NCBI GenBank assembly: GCA_943328975.2
Contig: CALQCC020000017.1
Span: 1 to 64,000 of the forward strand
Direction of reading: 5' to 3'
Length of the DNA stretch: 64,000 nucleotides
DNA from: Bordetella parapertussis
GTDB lineage: Bacteria > Acidobacteriota > Terriglobia > Bryobacterales > Bryobacteraceae
Positions 36,820 to 45,477 of the stretch are shown here, piece after piece. The first letter of the stretch is position 1. Each line of letters starts with the position of its first letter. The notes beneath the pieces are model-generated. The model was not told the DNA's origin. It made no database searches and saw only the letters and a program-made list of their open reading frames with translations. A program made the translations under genes and the position numbers.

Positions 36820-37521
36820 ATGGACACTAACCTCCTCATCACGGGACTGCTGTGGTACGTCGCGTTCTTGTTTTCGACCACTTGCCACGAAGCTGCGCAT
36901 GCGTGGGTGGCGCATCGTGGCGGCGACGATACCGCCTACGCTGGTGGGCAAGTAACGCTAGACCCGATGCCGCACATCCGGCGCGAGATGTTCGGGATGG
37001 TCCTGATGCCCTGGCTCTCGTTCCTGATGGGCGGATGGATGATGGGGTGGGCTAGCGCTCCCTACAATCCTTACTGGGCGCGCGCGTATCCACGCAGGGC
37101 CGCCTGGATGGCACTCGCGGGACCTGCGGCCAACTTCGCAATCGTGGTGTCCGTGTTTGCGCTCATTACGCTGGGGCGACGGATGGGAATGCTGGAACTC
37201 ACACGACAGATCAGCTTCGATGAAATCGTGCGGGCGACCTCAGCCGGACCAATGGAAGGGGTGGCAGCACTGTTGAGCGTGCTGTTCTCTCTGAACCTGC
37301 TGCTGGGCGCGTTCAACCTGATGCCGTTTCCACCGCTGGATGGGTTCGGCGTGCTCGGCTTGTTTCTGCCGGAATCGGTCACGCACAAGTTGATGGATTT
37401 CCGCGAGTCGCTGGGCGCGATGACCATGATCGGAATCCTGGTGGCTTGGCAGGCGTTCGACTACGTGTTTGAACCGCTGTTCATCACCGGACTCCGGTTG
37501 TTGTATCTACCGCAGATGTAG
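36820..37521 (+). CDS. Site-2-protease-like M50 membrane metalloprotease
   Basis: ATG 36820 gives a 233-residue polytopic protein. The active-site helix carries TTCHEAAHAWVAHRGGD (HExxH), and the second motif NLMPFPPLDGFGVLGLF provides the Asp ligand. This is the compact S2P type without PDZ domain. The protein probably cleaves membrane-bound substrates, but its target is unknown. There is no adjacent anti-sigma gene. Confidence 0.9.
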   Translation: MDTNLLITGLLWYVAFLFSTTCHEAAHAWVAHRGGDDTAYAGGQVTLDPMPHIRREMFGMVLMPWLSFLMGGWMMGWASAPYNPYWARAYPRRAAWMALAGPAANFAIVVSVFALITLGRRMGMLELTRQISFDEIVRATSAGPMEGVAALLSVLFSLNLLLGAFNLMPFPPLDGFGVLGLFLPESVTHKLMDFRESLGAMTMIGILVAWQAFDYVFEPLFITGLRLLYLPQM

Positions 37522-37565
37522 CGCCAGCGCTAAGTGACCCGGACTGGGTGAGCGACTTTGCCCAT

Positions 37566-37829
37566 TCAGAGGCCTTTCTCCATCACTTGGTAAACATAGA
37601 GCCCAGCCAAGGCTAAGCCCAACACGATGGTTACAACAGTGAGTGTGACGCCCCAAGTGTCAATGGCCCCAATGCGCTTGAAGTTGGCAACTTGTTGCGG
37701 GATCATGCGTTCTTCGCCGGGAGCGAGATGGACATAGGGATCCTCGCGCATAGAAAGGATTTTGCGATACAGAGCCAAGGCCAACGTAAGAATTCCGAGA
37801 CCGGCCCAAAGCAGAACTAGCTGTGTCAT
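37566..37829 (-). CDS. 87-residue two-helix membrane protein
   Basis: One helix lies at residues about 3-22 (LVLLWAGLGILTLALALY) and one at about 62-82 (TLTVVTIVLGLALAGLYVYQV), with a 40-residue polar loop. No family is recognised. Confidence 0.6.
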   Translation of the reverse strand: MTQLVLLWAGLGILTLALALYRKILSMREDPYVHLAPGEERMIPQQVANFKRIGAIDTWGVTLTVVTIVLGLALAGLYVYQVMEKGL

Positions 37830-37880
37830 ATTCCGAATACCTCCGCTAGGTTATTTAGCAATTGGGCCGCCAAACGCACA

Positions 37881-37926
37881 AACGCCGCGCGAACTGCTCC
37901 ACGAGGGAGCGGCTCGGCGCGGCGTT
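37881..37926. terminator. Long GC-rich hairpin after the Lys/Gly-rich gene
   Basis: AACGCCGCGC (37881-37890) pairs with GCGCGGCGTT (37917-37926), and an inner stem GCTCC/GGAGC lies between. On the minus strand only a weak T-run (TTTGTGCGTTT) follows. It is a likely terminator for 37952-38167. Confidence 0.6.
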
Positions 37927-37951
37927 CGATCGCCAAAAGAGGCGAGGAGAA

Positions 37952-38167
37952 CTAGTTGGTCTTGCCCTTGTCTTCCGGGGCCTTGCCCTTTTCGCCTTCG
38001 GGGGCCTTGCCCTTTTCGCCGCCCTTGCCGCCCTTACCCTTGCCCTTGCCACCCTTTTCGGTGTCGCTGGCCGGGGTGCCTTCTTTGCCCTTGTCTTGGG
38101 CCACGAGCATGCTGGCGGCGCCGATCGCGAAGGACACGGCGAGAACAATCGTCATTAGTTTTTTCAT
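37952..38167 (-). CDS. Short secreted Lys/Gly/Glu-rich repeat protein
   Basis: ATG 38167 gives 71 residues: a signal peptide (MKKLMTIVLAVSFAIGAASM) followed by low-complexity repeats such as KGGKGKGKGGKGGEKGKAPE, with EKGKAPE occurring twice. AGGAG lies upstream of the start. The mature part is likely disordered and strongly charged. No function is known. Confidence 0.6.
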   Translation of the reverse strand: MKKLMTIVLAVSFAIGAASMLVAQDKGKEGTPASDTEKGGKGKGKGGKGGEKGKAPEGEKGKAPEDKGKTN

Positions 38168-38271
38168 TGTTGTTTTATAGCTCCTTGAAATTCGACGGTG
38201 TGAACCGCCTGCCTCTATTGTGCCAAATTTCCGCGACTGAAACATTCTTAAGATTCGGCGTATCAATAACT

Positions 38272-38288
38272 CCCCGTTTTGGACGGGG
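38272..38288. promoter_or_regulatory. Leader hairpin upstream of HU-like/TIR pair
   Basis: CCCCGT (38272-38277) pairs with ACGGGG (38283-38288) around a five-base loop, 35 bases before the HU-like start. No T-run follows on the plus strand. Confidence 0.35.
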
Positions 38289-38323
38289 CCGAGGGCGAAT
38301 TCCGGAGTTAGGCTGAGGCTGCC

Positions 38324-38506
38324 ATGAAACGCAAAGAATTGGGACGAGAACTAGCGCGGACCGCGAAGGTACCGGCAGCCGCGGCACAGGATCGGGTGGA
38401 CGAAGTAGTCAACGAGATTCTTCGGAGATTGAGGGCGGGAGAGCCCGTGGATTTGGAGAGTCTCGGGTTACCGAAGTTGCGGGCCCGTCCGGCCAGCGGC
38501 AAATGA
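38324..38506 (+). CDS. Truncated HU-like protein paired with TIR gene
   Basis: The 60-residue protein resembles the N-terminal half of HU/IHF: KRKELGRELARTAKVPAAAAQ (helix 1), RVDEVVNEILRRLRAGEPVD (helix 2) and VDLESLGLPKLR (first strand). The DNA-binding arms that follow in HU are missing. It may dimerise with the related segment of the TIR protein, whose ATG overlaps its stop as ATGA. Function is inferred; the HU resemblance is by eye. Confidence 0.65.
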   Translation: MKRKELGRELARTAKVPAAAAQDRVDEVVNEILRRLRAGEPVDLESLGLPKLRARPASGK

Positions 38507-39096
38507 TGAACGACGCCGACGCGGTTTTGAAGCTGATGCGGCGGGCCCTGGACCGGGGGCAGGCGGTGGAACTAGAAGGCCTGGGGGTGTTCCGCGCGGG
38601 GGCAGGAGGCGTGTACGAATTTGTTCCAGAGTCTCGGATCAGCGTCTTTATCGCCTACGTAGAGGAAGACTTGGCTGATGCCCGACGGTTGCGGGACGCG
38701 CTGAAGGATGCGGGTTACGCGCCTTGGTTGGACAAAGACCAGTTGCTGGCGGGGCAAAATTGGCCGCGGGCAATTGAACGGGCGATCGATGTTTCCGACG
38801 CCTTCGTCGCGTGTTTATCGTCACGCTCGCTGGCCAAGCGGGGACAATTCCAATGCGAACTTCGGTATGCACTCGATTGTGCCGACCGGATGCCGCTGGA
38901 AGAGACGTTTCTGCTGCCCGCGAGGTTTGACGCTTGCTCGGTACCGCCTGGCATTGCGAAACACCTGCAATATGTGGACCTGTTTCCGGATTTCGATCGC
39001 GGGTTCCGGCAACTGCTGCGGGCACTGCGAAAGAAGAAGCCGCGCTCAAGTGCACCGATCGCGGTGGGGCCGATGGGCAAGGGACCAATCGTCTAG
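38503..39096 (+). CDS. TIR-domain protein with HU-like N-terminal segment
   Basis: The 197-residue protein has two parts. Residues 5-40 repeat the HU-like pattern of the upstream protein (AVLKLMRRALDRGQAVELEG, then LGVFRAG). Residues 46-185 are a TIR domain: ISVFIAYVEEDLADARRLRD, GYAPWLDKDQLLAGQNWP and DVSDAFVACLSSRS. The catalytic Glu is in place (QCEL, Glu119), so NAD+ cleavage is possible. TIR effectors are common in bacterial immunity; no other defence gene is adjacent. The 3' end overlaps the convergent ZIP gene by four bases. Confidence 0.85.
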   Translation: MMNDADAVLKLMRRALDRGQAVELEGLGVFRAGAGGVYEFVPESRISVFIAYVEEDLADARRLRDALKDAGYAPWLDKDQLLAGQNWPRAIERAIDVSDAFVACLSSRSLAKRGQFQCELRYALDCADRMPLEETFLLPARFDACSVPPGIAKHLQYVDLFPDFDRGFRQLLRALRKKKPRSSAPIAVGPMGKGPIV

Positions 39097-39827
39097 TGCA
39101 GCAGGAGCCGGAGGACGCTGGATCCAGCGACGCCGGTCAGGGCCGGGACAAACGTGAGGGAAGCTCCGCTACGGCGGTACTCGCTATGTACGGCATGCCA
39201 ACCAAGGTAGAGAAAACTTCCGCCGGCCAAGGCCAGCAACACATGCAAGGCGGCGGTTCCCAAGTACGGCGCCAGGAAACCTTCGGCCCCGGCACCGAAC
39301 AGGGTTGCCGACTGCGCCAAAGTACACCACGCCATCGCTGCACGGCGCGAACGGAGCGCGGCTCGCGAGATCACGCCTAACGCCAAGCCCTCAGGAATCT
39401 TGTGTGCGGCAATCGCGGTCAGAAATCCGAGGCCCAATGCCGCGTCGTCTTGGGAGGCGGAGACACTCCAACCGTCCAAGGACGCGTGTACAGCGGATGC
39501 GATGAGCAGCGGGGTTGCGAAGCCGTGCAGGCTGGTGGCGCAATGATCGTGATCGTGCGCGGGAGAGCAGGACGGGCATACGGGATAGACAAACCGGTCG
39601 ACCAAACCCAGCAGCAAGCAGCCGCTACCCAGCCAAAGCAAAGCACCGGGCCAAGCCAGCGTTGTCGCCATTTCCGGCAGCACCCAAAACAATCCGACGC
39701 CCAGCAGGGCTCCACCGCCAAATGGCACAAGTTTGCGGGCCAGGCTCGAAAACGAAGTGAGCCAAACGCCCGCAAATGCGCACAAGACGGCTATAAACGT
39801 AACCCAAATGGCAGGGGAGGAAAACAC
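39093..39827 (-). CDS. ZIP-family metal transporter
   Basis: GTG 39827 is chosen because GGAAGG precedes it by three bases and the first membrane helix follows at once; the frame is open further upstream. The 244-residue protein has ZIP helices with metal-binding motifs HASLDGWS and HKIPEGLALGVI. The loop between helices 3 and 4 is His/Asp/Cys-rich (CPSCSPAHDHDHC). It probably imports zinc or another divalent metal. Confidence 0.85.
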   Translation of the reverse strand: MFSSPAIWVTFIAVLCAFAGVWLTSFSSLARKLVPFGGGALLGVGLFWVLPEMATTLAWPGALLWLGSGCLLLGLVDRFVYPVCPSCSPAHDHDHCATSLHGFATPLLIASAVHASLDGWSVSASQDDAALGLGFLTAIAAHKIPEGLALGVISRAALRSRRAAMAWCTLAQSATLFGAGAEGFLAPYLGTAALHVLLALAGGSFLYLGWHAVHSEYRRSGASLTFVPALTGVAGSSVLRLLLH

Positions 39828-39850
39828 AGACCTTCCGAATATACTTGAGG

Positions 39851-39860
39851 ATAACGTTAT
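39851..39860. promoter_or_regulatory. Palindrome at the ZIP promoter (possible operator)
   Basis: ATAACGTTAT is a perfect 10-bp palindrome. It covers the edge of the predicted -10 and the start point of the ZIP gene, a place expected for a metal-responsive repressor. Identity of the regulator is unknown. Confidence 0.35.
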
Positions 39861-39886
39861 TCTAGCAGTTCGGCTGTTGGGGCCAA
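39859..39886 (-). promoter_or_regulatory. Predicted promoter of ZIP transporter gene
   Basis: On the minus strand TTGGCC (39886-39881) and TAGAAT (39864-39859) are spaced 16 bases. The start point would be near 39852, 25 bases before the GTG. Confidence 0.4.
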
Positions 39887-39905
39887 TCGTAAAGTTTACA
39901 ATTTC

Positions 39906-40427
39906 ATGATTAGGGACACGTCTGCTCAAGAACCATCTCGGCGCGCGTTTTATCGCACGCTCATCCAGTTGTTAGGCGGAGCCATGTCCGCGGTAATTGC
40001 CGCGCCCGCCGCAGCGTACCTCCTATTGAAGCCTAAATCTTCAGGTGCGGACGATTTGGTGGAGGTCGCCGATTTGGCGGATCTGCCGGTGGGCGCGCCG
40101 CAGGAAGTGGTCTACTACCGCACGCGCATTGATGGCTGGAAGCGTTCCCGTGAGAAGGCAACGGCCTGGGTGGTCAAGACAGAAGAGAAGAAGGCGATCG
40201 CGTTTAGCCCGCAGTGCCCGCATCTGGGTTGCATCTATCACTGGGAAGCGGAACGCAGCGATGCCCAGGGGCAGCAGGCCCAGTCCTTTGTGTGCCCGTG
40301 CCATGCCTCGTCGTTTTCTGCTCACGGTGAAGTACTGGGAGGGCCAGCACCGCGCCCGTTGGATCGTTACGTAACGCGGATTGAGGGCAGCAAGCTGCTG
40401 GTTGGCTCACAGATCGAAAAAGCATGA
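39906..40427 (+). CDS. Rieske iron-sulfur subunit of cytochrome bc complex
   Basis: The 173-residue protein has a Tat-like N-terminus (SRRAFYRTLIQLLGG) leading into a membrane anchor. The Rieske 2Fe-2S site follows: CPHLGCIYH and FVCPCHASSF, with the two ligand Cys/His pairs and the extra disulfide cysteines. It passes electrons from quinol to cytochrome c. Its stop overlaps the cytochrome b start as ATGA, so the two subunits are co-translated. Confidence 0.95.
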   Translation: MIRDTSAQEPSRRAFYRTLIQLLGGAMSAVIAAPAAAYLLLKPKSSGADDLVEVADLADLPVGAPQEVVYYRTRIDGWKRSREKATAWVVKTEEKKAIAFSPQCPHLGCIYHWEAERSDAQGQQAQSFVCPCHASSFSAHGEVLGGPAPRPLDRYVTRIEGSKLLVGSQIEKA

Positions 40428-42043
40428 ACGCGCTGCTGAGCAATATCCGCGAATGGCTGGAAGATCGCACCGGTCTTCCGTCCACGATTCAACATTTTCT
40501 AGACGAAGAAATTCCTGCGTCCGCCGGCTGGCATCAAGTGTTCGGCAGCGTAGCGCTCTTCGCATTTCTCATTCAGGCCGCGACTGGATTTTTACTCGCG
40601 CTGAACTACGGCGCGACGCCTAGTGAGGCGCATTCCAGCATTCGTTACATCATGACGGAGTTGACCGGCGGAAGCATGATCCGCGGGCTGCATCATTGGG
40701 GCGCTAGCGCCATGATCATCGTCGTGGTGCTGCACATGATCCAGACCTTCATCTGGGGCGCCTATAAACGTCCGCGCGAGGCGACTTGGATCGTCGGCTG
40801 TACCCTGCTGTTAATGGTGATGGCGTTCGGTCTCACCGGATACTTGCTGCCGTGGGACAACAAGGCTTACTGGGGCACGACGGTTACGACGCAGATCGCA
40901 GGACTGGCTCCGGGAGCCGGACCCTATGTAAAGCGGTTGCTGGGAGCCGAAGGCGACATCATCGGCAGCATCACGTTCTCGCGTTTCTATGCAGCGCACG
41001 TGATGCTGTTACCCGCGATCACGATGTTGCTAATGGGACTGCATGTTTATTTGGTTCGGCGACATGGGGTGACCCCGGTGCCGGCCGATGCAGAACTTCC
41101 GAAAAAGCGTTTCTATCCACAACAGGTTTTCAAAGACACCGTGGCAGCGTTTGGTTACGTCATGGCGATAGCGCTGTTCGCGAATTTCGCGAAGCTCGGC
41201 TTGGGCAGCATGGCCGATCCGACGGATACGGGCTACATTCCCCGGCCTGAGTGGTATTTCCTGTTTTTATTCCAAGTGTTGAAGATCTTTGAAGGACCGC
41301 TGGAAGTATTGGGCGCAGTTGTACTGCCGAACCTCGCAATTGTCGCGTTGTTCCTGGTTCCCTTCTTCGACCGTAGCCGCGCGATTGCGGTGCAGCGACG
41401 TACGGTCGCAATCGCCATGGTGATTTTGGCAGGACTGGGCTGGGCGGGGCTGACGCAACGCGCTATCGCGACAACGCCGGACAATATGGAAGACCTGGAA
41501 GCTGGTCTGCGGCCTCCGCAACCGTGGCGCGAGCTACCGGTGGAGCAGTTGGCCGCGATCGGGTATTTCCAAAAAGACAACTGCGGGTCCTGTCACGTTT
41601 TAGGTCGGTCCGCGAGTGGGCCGGATTTGGCGCGCGACGTTTCCAGTAAAGAGAATGACTGGCTGCTGGCACATTTTTCGCAACCGGTGGAAGGCGCCGC
41701 CGAATCGACTCTTACCCCAGGACAGAAGCTGAGCCTGGTGAAACTGGTGACCAAGCGTGATGAACGCGGGCTGACGGCTTGGGCCGATCCTCCGAAGAAG
41801 GAAGTCGCCGGCGCAATACTCTATCAGGCGCGGGGATGTGGCTTCTGCCACACCGTGAATGGCGCGGGCGCGAAGAATGCTCCGATCTTGAACGGGCTTG
41901 CGGGACGGCGGACGCGCGATTGGGTCGAAGGACATTTTGCGGATCCGAAGAAATTCACTCCAAACTCGCAGATGCCGACGTACAAGTTCAATCCGGAAGA
42001 GTTGGATCAACTTACTTCGTACTTGATGGCGATTCCGAAGTAG
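40424..42043 (+). CDS. Cytochrome b fused to a dihaem cytochrome c domain
   Basis: The 539-residue protein contains a full cytochrome b: FGSVALFAFLIQAATGFLLAL, HHWGASAMIIVVVLHMIQTF, and the PEWYFLFLFQ motif of the quinol-oxidising site near residue 271. After the last helix it continues into about 190 periplasmic residues with two haem c sites, CGSCH at residue 387 and CGFCH at residue 472. The bc complex here would need only Rieske plus this fusion. There is no separate cytochrome c1 gene. Its end overlaps the convergent thiL. Confidence 0.93.
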   Translation: MNALLSNIREWLEDRTGLPSTIQHFLDEEIPASAGWHQVFGSVALFAFLIQAATGFLLALNYGATPSEAHSSIRYIMTELTGGSMIRGLHHWGASAMIIVVVLHMIQTFIWGAYKRPREATWIVGCTLLLMVMAFGLTGYLLPWDNKAYWGTTVTTQIAGLAPGAGPYVKRLLGAEGDIIGSITFSRFYAAHVMLLPAITMLLMGLHVYLVRRHGVTPVPADAELPKKRFYPQQVFKDTVAAFGYVMAIALFANFAKLGLGSMADPTDTGYIPRPEWYFLFLFQVLKIFEGPLEVLGAVVLPNLAIVALFLVPFFDRSRAIAVQRRTVAIAMVILAGLGWAGLTQRAIATTPDNMEDLEAGLRPPQPWRELPVEQLAAIGYFQKDNCGSCHVLGRSASGPDLARDVSSKENDWLLAHFSQPVEGAAESTLTPGQKLSLVKLVTKRDERGLTAWADPPKKEVAGAILYQARGCGFCHTVNGAGAKNAPILNGLAGRRTRDWVEGHFADPKKFTPNSQMPTYKFNPEELDQLTSYLMAIPK

Positions 42044-42878
42044 CGAAGTGGTCGTAGCCGCGCGCGACTAGCGGCTTTCCTTCAAATAACACTTGTCCCG
42101 GACTGCCGCGCGTGATCGTTCCGATGCGCGTTGTTCCTGCGGGCGCATGTTTGCCGGGGGGAACAGTGAATAGAAGCTCGTAATCTTCGCCCCCGTGCAG
42201 AGCGCGTTCCACCGTGGAGCCTTTCGCAACGGGGACCTTCTCCACGTCCGCGCTCACGCCGGATTCTTTACAGAGGCGTTGCAAGTCGAGCGATAGACCG
42301 TCACTCAAATCCATGCACGAGGTCGCGAGGCCGCGCAGTTTGACGCCGAGCTCCAAGCGCGGCTGAATGGGGCGGTCCCACGGCTTGCCCAGACGGCCAG
42401 AGACGTAGAGTTGATCGCCAGGGCGTGCACCATCTCTGCGCAGCGCTGTGCCGCGCGGGAGAGCCCCGCAGACCATGACGTCAGTGTGAGTTTCGTGATT
42501 GCTGTGCGAGAGGTCGCCGCCTGCTAAGACTGTGTTCGTACGCTTGGCGAGTTTCAAGAGACCGCGGAAGAAACTCCTGAGCCAGCGTTCGTCATGATGC
42601 GGACCAACTGCAAGCGAGACCAGGCAGAAGCGAGGCTCGCCACCCATGGCGGCGATGTCGCTGAGACTGCGGGCGAGCGCGCGGGCTCCGATGGATTCGG
42701 GTGGCATGGCGGTCTTGAAGTGGACGCCCTCAATGAGCGGGTCGGTCTTAAAGAGCAGATCTTCGTTCGCGCGCGGGCGAAAGATAGCGCAATCGTCACC
42801 GATCCCCAAGACTAGCTCGCGGCACTTGGGTGACGCGGCGTTCTTACGGATCCAATCGACTAGCGCGACTTCATTCAT
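42012..42878 (-). CDS. thiL: Thiamine-monophosphate kinase
   Basis: ATG 42878 (MNEVALVDWIRKN) gives 288 residues. Family blocks are LVLGIGDDCAIFRP near residue 25, LLFKTDPLIEGVHF, RALARSLSDIAAMGGEPRF and GGEDYELLFTVPP near the C-terminus. ThiL makes thiamine pyrophosphate from thiamine phosphate. The start overlaps the end of the Hsp70-like gene by eight bases, so it is probably translated from that message. Confidence 0.92.
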   Translation of the reverse strand: MNEVALVDWIRKNAASPKCRELVLGIGDDCAIFRPRANEDLLFKTDPLIEGVHFKTAMPPESIGARALARSLSDIAAMGGEPRFCLVSLAVGPHHDERWLRSFFRGLLKLAKRTNTVLAGGDLSHSNHETHTDVMVCGALPRGTALRRDGARPGDQLYVSGRLGKPWDRPIQPRLELGVKLRGLATSCMDLSDGLSLDLQRLCKESGVSADVEKVPVAKGSTVERALHGGEDYELLFTVPPGKHAPAGTTRIGTITRGSPGQVLFEGKPLVARGYDHFATSESPSSTK

Positions 42879-45477
42879 GAAATACGAGACCGGACGGCAG
42901 CTCTTCGCCGAAGATGCGGCCCATTGCCGCAAGATTGTCCTCCGGTTCGCGATCCAGATCAAGGGCCGGAAATGCGCTGCGCACGGACGTTAGCGTGTTA
43001 GCCGGCAGATCGCGCGTCGCGTCGCCTGTGTGCCGAACGAGGGCAGCAACGGCATCGGCGGCCTTGGGTGTTTTCAACAACGCCTCAGCCCAGCGGGACG
43101 CGATGGCCGGGGACACAACCTGATTGATGGGTCCGTAGAAGAGCTTGCGCGCGCCGAGGCGGGCGAGACACCATAGACCGGTCTCGACAAAATCGCTCTT
43201 CTTGATCTTGGCGATCAAGTCGTCGCCGAGTTGAGTTTTGGTCTGCACAGGCAGTAGTTCCAGACTCGCTGCGGCGCGCCACATTTCGCGCATTAGGCTC
43301 GGGTTCACGCGCTGCGGTTTACCTTGGCGCGGCAGCAAGGTTGGCGCGACCCGTTGGAAGATGTCGGTCTGCTGGTTCTTATTGAGACCGCCTGCGACGC
43401 GTCCACAGAAGATCCACCATTCGATCTCGTTCTGCACTTGATTGCCGAATAGCAACCCTTCGGCGTAGATGCGGCGGGCCTGTTCGATGCGGAAGTCATC
43501 GCCAGGCAAACCGAAGCCGGGGCGCAGGCAGAAGCCGCACAGGCTCAGCCAGCGGAATTCGTGCGCGGCACTGCGACGGCGGCCATCGGAGAGCTCCAAC
43601 ATGCGGTCCGCTAGCTTGCGGATCGCCGAGACGGGCCACGCGTTGCGGCCTACACCGAAGGCTTGTTCGAGCTTGGCGGGGAGTTGTTCGGATTCCAGAT
43701 CGCCTGTGCCGAATACTTGTGGTAGTAACGCTTCGGCTGCAGCCATCGCTTCGTCACTGATAACTGCAGCGGGTCGCGAAGTTGTCGGCGCGTCGGCTGT
43801 TTTTCGCAATTGGAACTGCAAACGCCAGCGGTGTTCGCTTTCTTTCGAATCGGCCCAGATTTCGAGCGTGCCGACTTCGGTGAGACGAGCTCCGAGCTTG
43901 ATCGCGATGAGTCGTTCGCCGGTTTTTCCAAAGCGCAGCACTGCATTCAAAGGCGCGTGCAGGTTCAGCTCTGCTTGTTCCTCTTTGGTAAACGTCACAA
44001 CCTCACCGGGTTTGTCGTCGGCCCGCGTGCGTGAGCTATAGAGTCGGAACGCGACAGGCTTGTTGGCGATCAACTGGAGATTGCCGGGATCGAGTTCGAG
44101 TTCGGAACCTTCTTCGGCACCGCGCGGAACGAGGCACATCGCACGGAGGGACTCCCCTTCACTGGCAAGTCCAATGAAGTACGCACGCGGGATACCGCCG
44201 CGCACCAGCAAGCCCGCACCCGTGGCACGAACGTGAGCGTAGTAGGCTGCGCCGACGGAGACCGCGAGATCGAGGTCGCGATTTTCAAAGATGATGGGGC
44301 GCTTGCCGTACCAGTGTTCCAGCACGTCCGCGACGCGGTGGCGCAGAATGTCGGGGATGAAGAATCCGCCATTGAAGAGGATCGCGTCAGGCTTGGCATC
44401 GCCCGCGCTGGCGAGGAACGCGGCTAGATGGCGCGTGACCGCAGGATCGGAAACCAGTGGCAGGCCGAGTTCGCGGAAGGGGCTGTTGGCTTCTTCTTGC
44501 GGACGATCGCTGAGTTCGCACATCGGGAGGAAGCCGTCCAACGCAATTTCCAGAATCTCTTCGCGCGTGACTTCAGTGCGTAACGTGCCGCCGACGAGCG
44601 AGGATCCGCCGCCGAGCACTGTGACTTCGACCGACTTTACATTTTCGTCAGAGAGCAGTTTCTCTTTGGCCGCTGCGCACTGCCGGCGGAGGCCGCTGCG
44701 TTGACGGATGGTCAGCTGTTTGCCGAGCTTCGATTCGACCAGCCATGCCAACGTCAGATCGAGATTATCGCCGCCGAGCAGCAGATGCTGGCCGACCGCG
44801 GTGCGGGTGAAGTCCACGCGATCGCCTTCGCGCGCGACGCGGATGAGAGTGAAGTCGCTGGTGCCGCCGCCTACGTCGCAGACAAGAACAGTCTGTCCAT
44901 CGAACAATGATTTCTGGGAGCGGGCCAGATCGTTGGCGATCCATGAATAGAACGCTGCGGCAGGTTCTTCCAGCAACGTGAGCTTCTCGATGCCCGCTTC
45001 GCGCGCGGCCATCACAGTAAGTTCACGCGCTTCTTCGTCGAAGCTGGCGGGCACGGTTAAGACAACGGAATGCTCGCCGATCGACGATCCGTGTTTTTGG
45101 GCCCAGGCCTCCGCGATGTGTTTCAGGATGCGCGTCGATACTTCGACGGGCGAATAAATGCGGCCGCCTTCCTGCGCGTCCCAAGGTAGGATCTTGGCGG
45201 TGCGATCTACGTCAGGGTTCGAGAGCCAACTCTTGGCCGAGTGCACCGACTTGGTCGGCACAAGCGCGCCTTGTTCGCGCGCGTAGACGCCCACGTATTC
45301 CTGATCGCCAATGTGCAGGAACGAAGGCAGCGTGCGGCGGGACTCGATACGTCCCGGGGCGACGGTCTGTGGAACTTCGAGAACGTGAATGACCGGCGCG
45401 TCGCCATCAGCGGCCTGTTTGGGATCAATGTAGGCGAGCGCGGAGTTGGTAGTCCCGAGATCGATACCGATGTTCAT
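42871..45477 (-). CDS. Hsp70-like ATPase with long C-terminal extension
   Basis: The 868-residue protein begins MNIGIDLGTTNSALAYIDPK and keeps the actin-like ATPase motifs (LVCDVGGGTSDFTLIRV, then DAILFNGGFFIPDILR). It lacks a DnaK-type substrate domain; the last 300 residues form a helical extension seen in the Hsp70/DUF3731 group. It is probably a dedicated chaperone rather than DnaK itself. It lies between a DUF2760 gene (TAATG overlap) and thiL. Confidence 0.88.
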   Translation of the reverse strand: MNIGIDLGTTNSALAYIDPKQAADGDAPVIHVLEVPQTVAPGRIESRRTLPSFLHIGDQEYVGVYAREQGALVPTKSVHSAKSWLSNPDVDRTAKILPWDAQEGGRIYSPVEVSTRILKHIAEAWAQKHGSSIGEHSVVLTVPASFDEEARELTVMAAREAGIEKLTLLEEPAAAFYSWIANDLARSQKSLFDGQTVLVCDVGGGTSDFTLIRVAREGDRVDFTRTAVGQHLLLGGDNLDLTLAWLVESKLGKQLTIRQRSGLRRQCAAAKEKLLSDENVKSVEVTVLGGGSSLVGGTLRTEVTREEILEIALDGFLPMCELSDRPQEEANSPFRELGLPLVSDPAVTRHLAAFLASAGDAKPDAILFNGGFFIPDILRHRVADVLEHWYGKRPIIFENRDLDLAVSVGAAYYAHVRATGAGLLVRGGIPRAYFIGLASEGESLRAMCLVPRGAEEGSELELDPGNLQLIANKPVAFRLYSSRTRADDKPGEVVTFTKEEQAELNLHAPLNAVLRFGKTGERLIAIKLGARLTEVGTLEIWADSKESEHRWRLQFQLRKTADAPTTSRPAAVISDEAMAAAEALLPQVFGTGDLESEQLPAKLEQAFGVGRNAWPVSAIRKLADRMLELSDGRRRSAAHEFRWLSLCGFCLRPGFGLPGDDFRIEQARRIYAEGLLFGNQVQNEIEWWIFCGRVAGGLNKNQQTDIFQRVAPTLLPRQGKPQRVNPSLMREMWRAAASLELLPVQTKTQLGDDLIAKIKKSDFVETGLWCLARLGARKLFYGPINQVVSPAIASRWAEALLKTPKAADAVAALVRHTGDATRDLPANTLTSVRSAFPALDLDREPEDNLAAMGRIFGEELPSGLVFHE

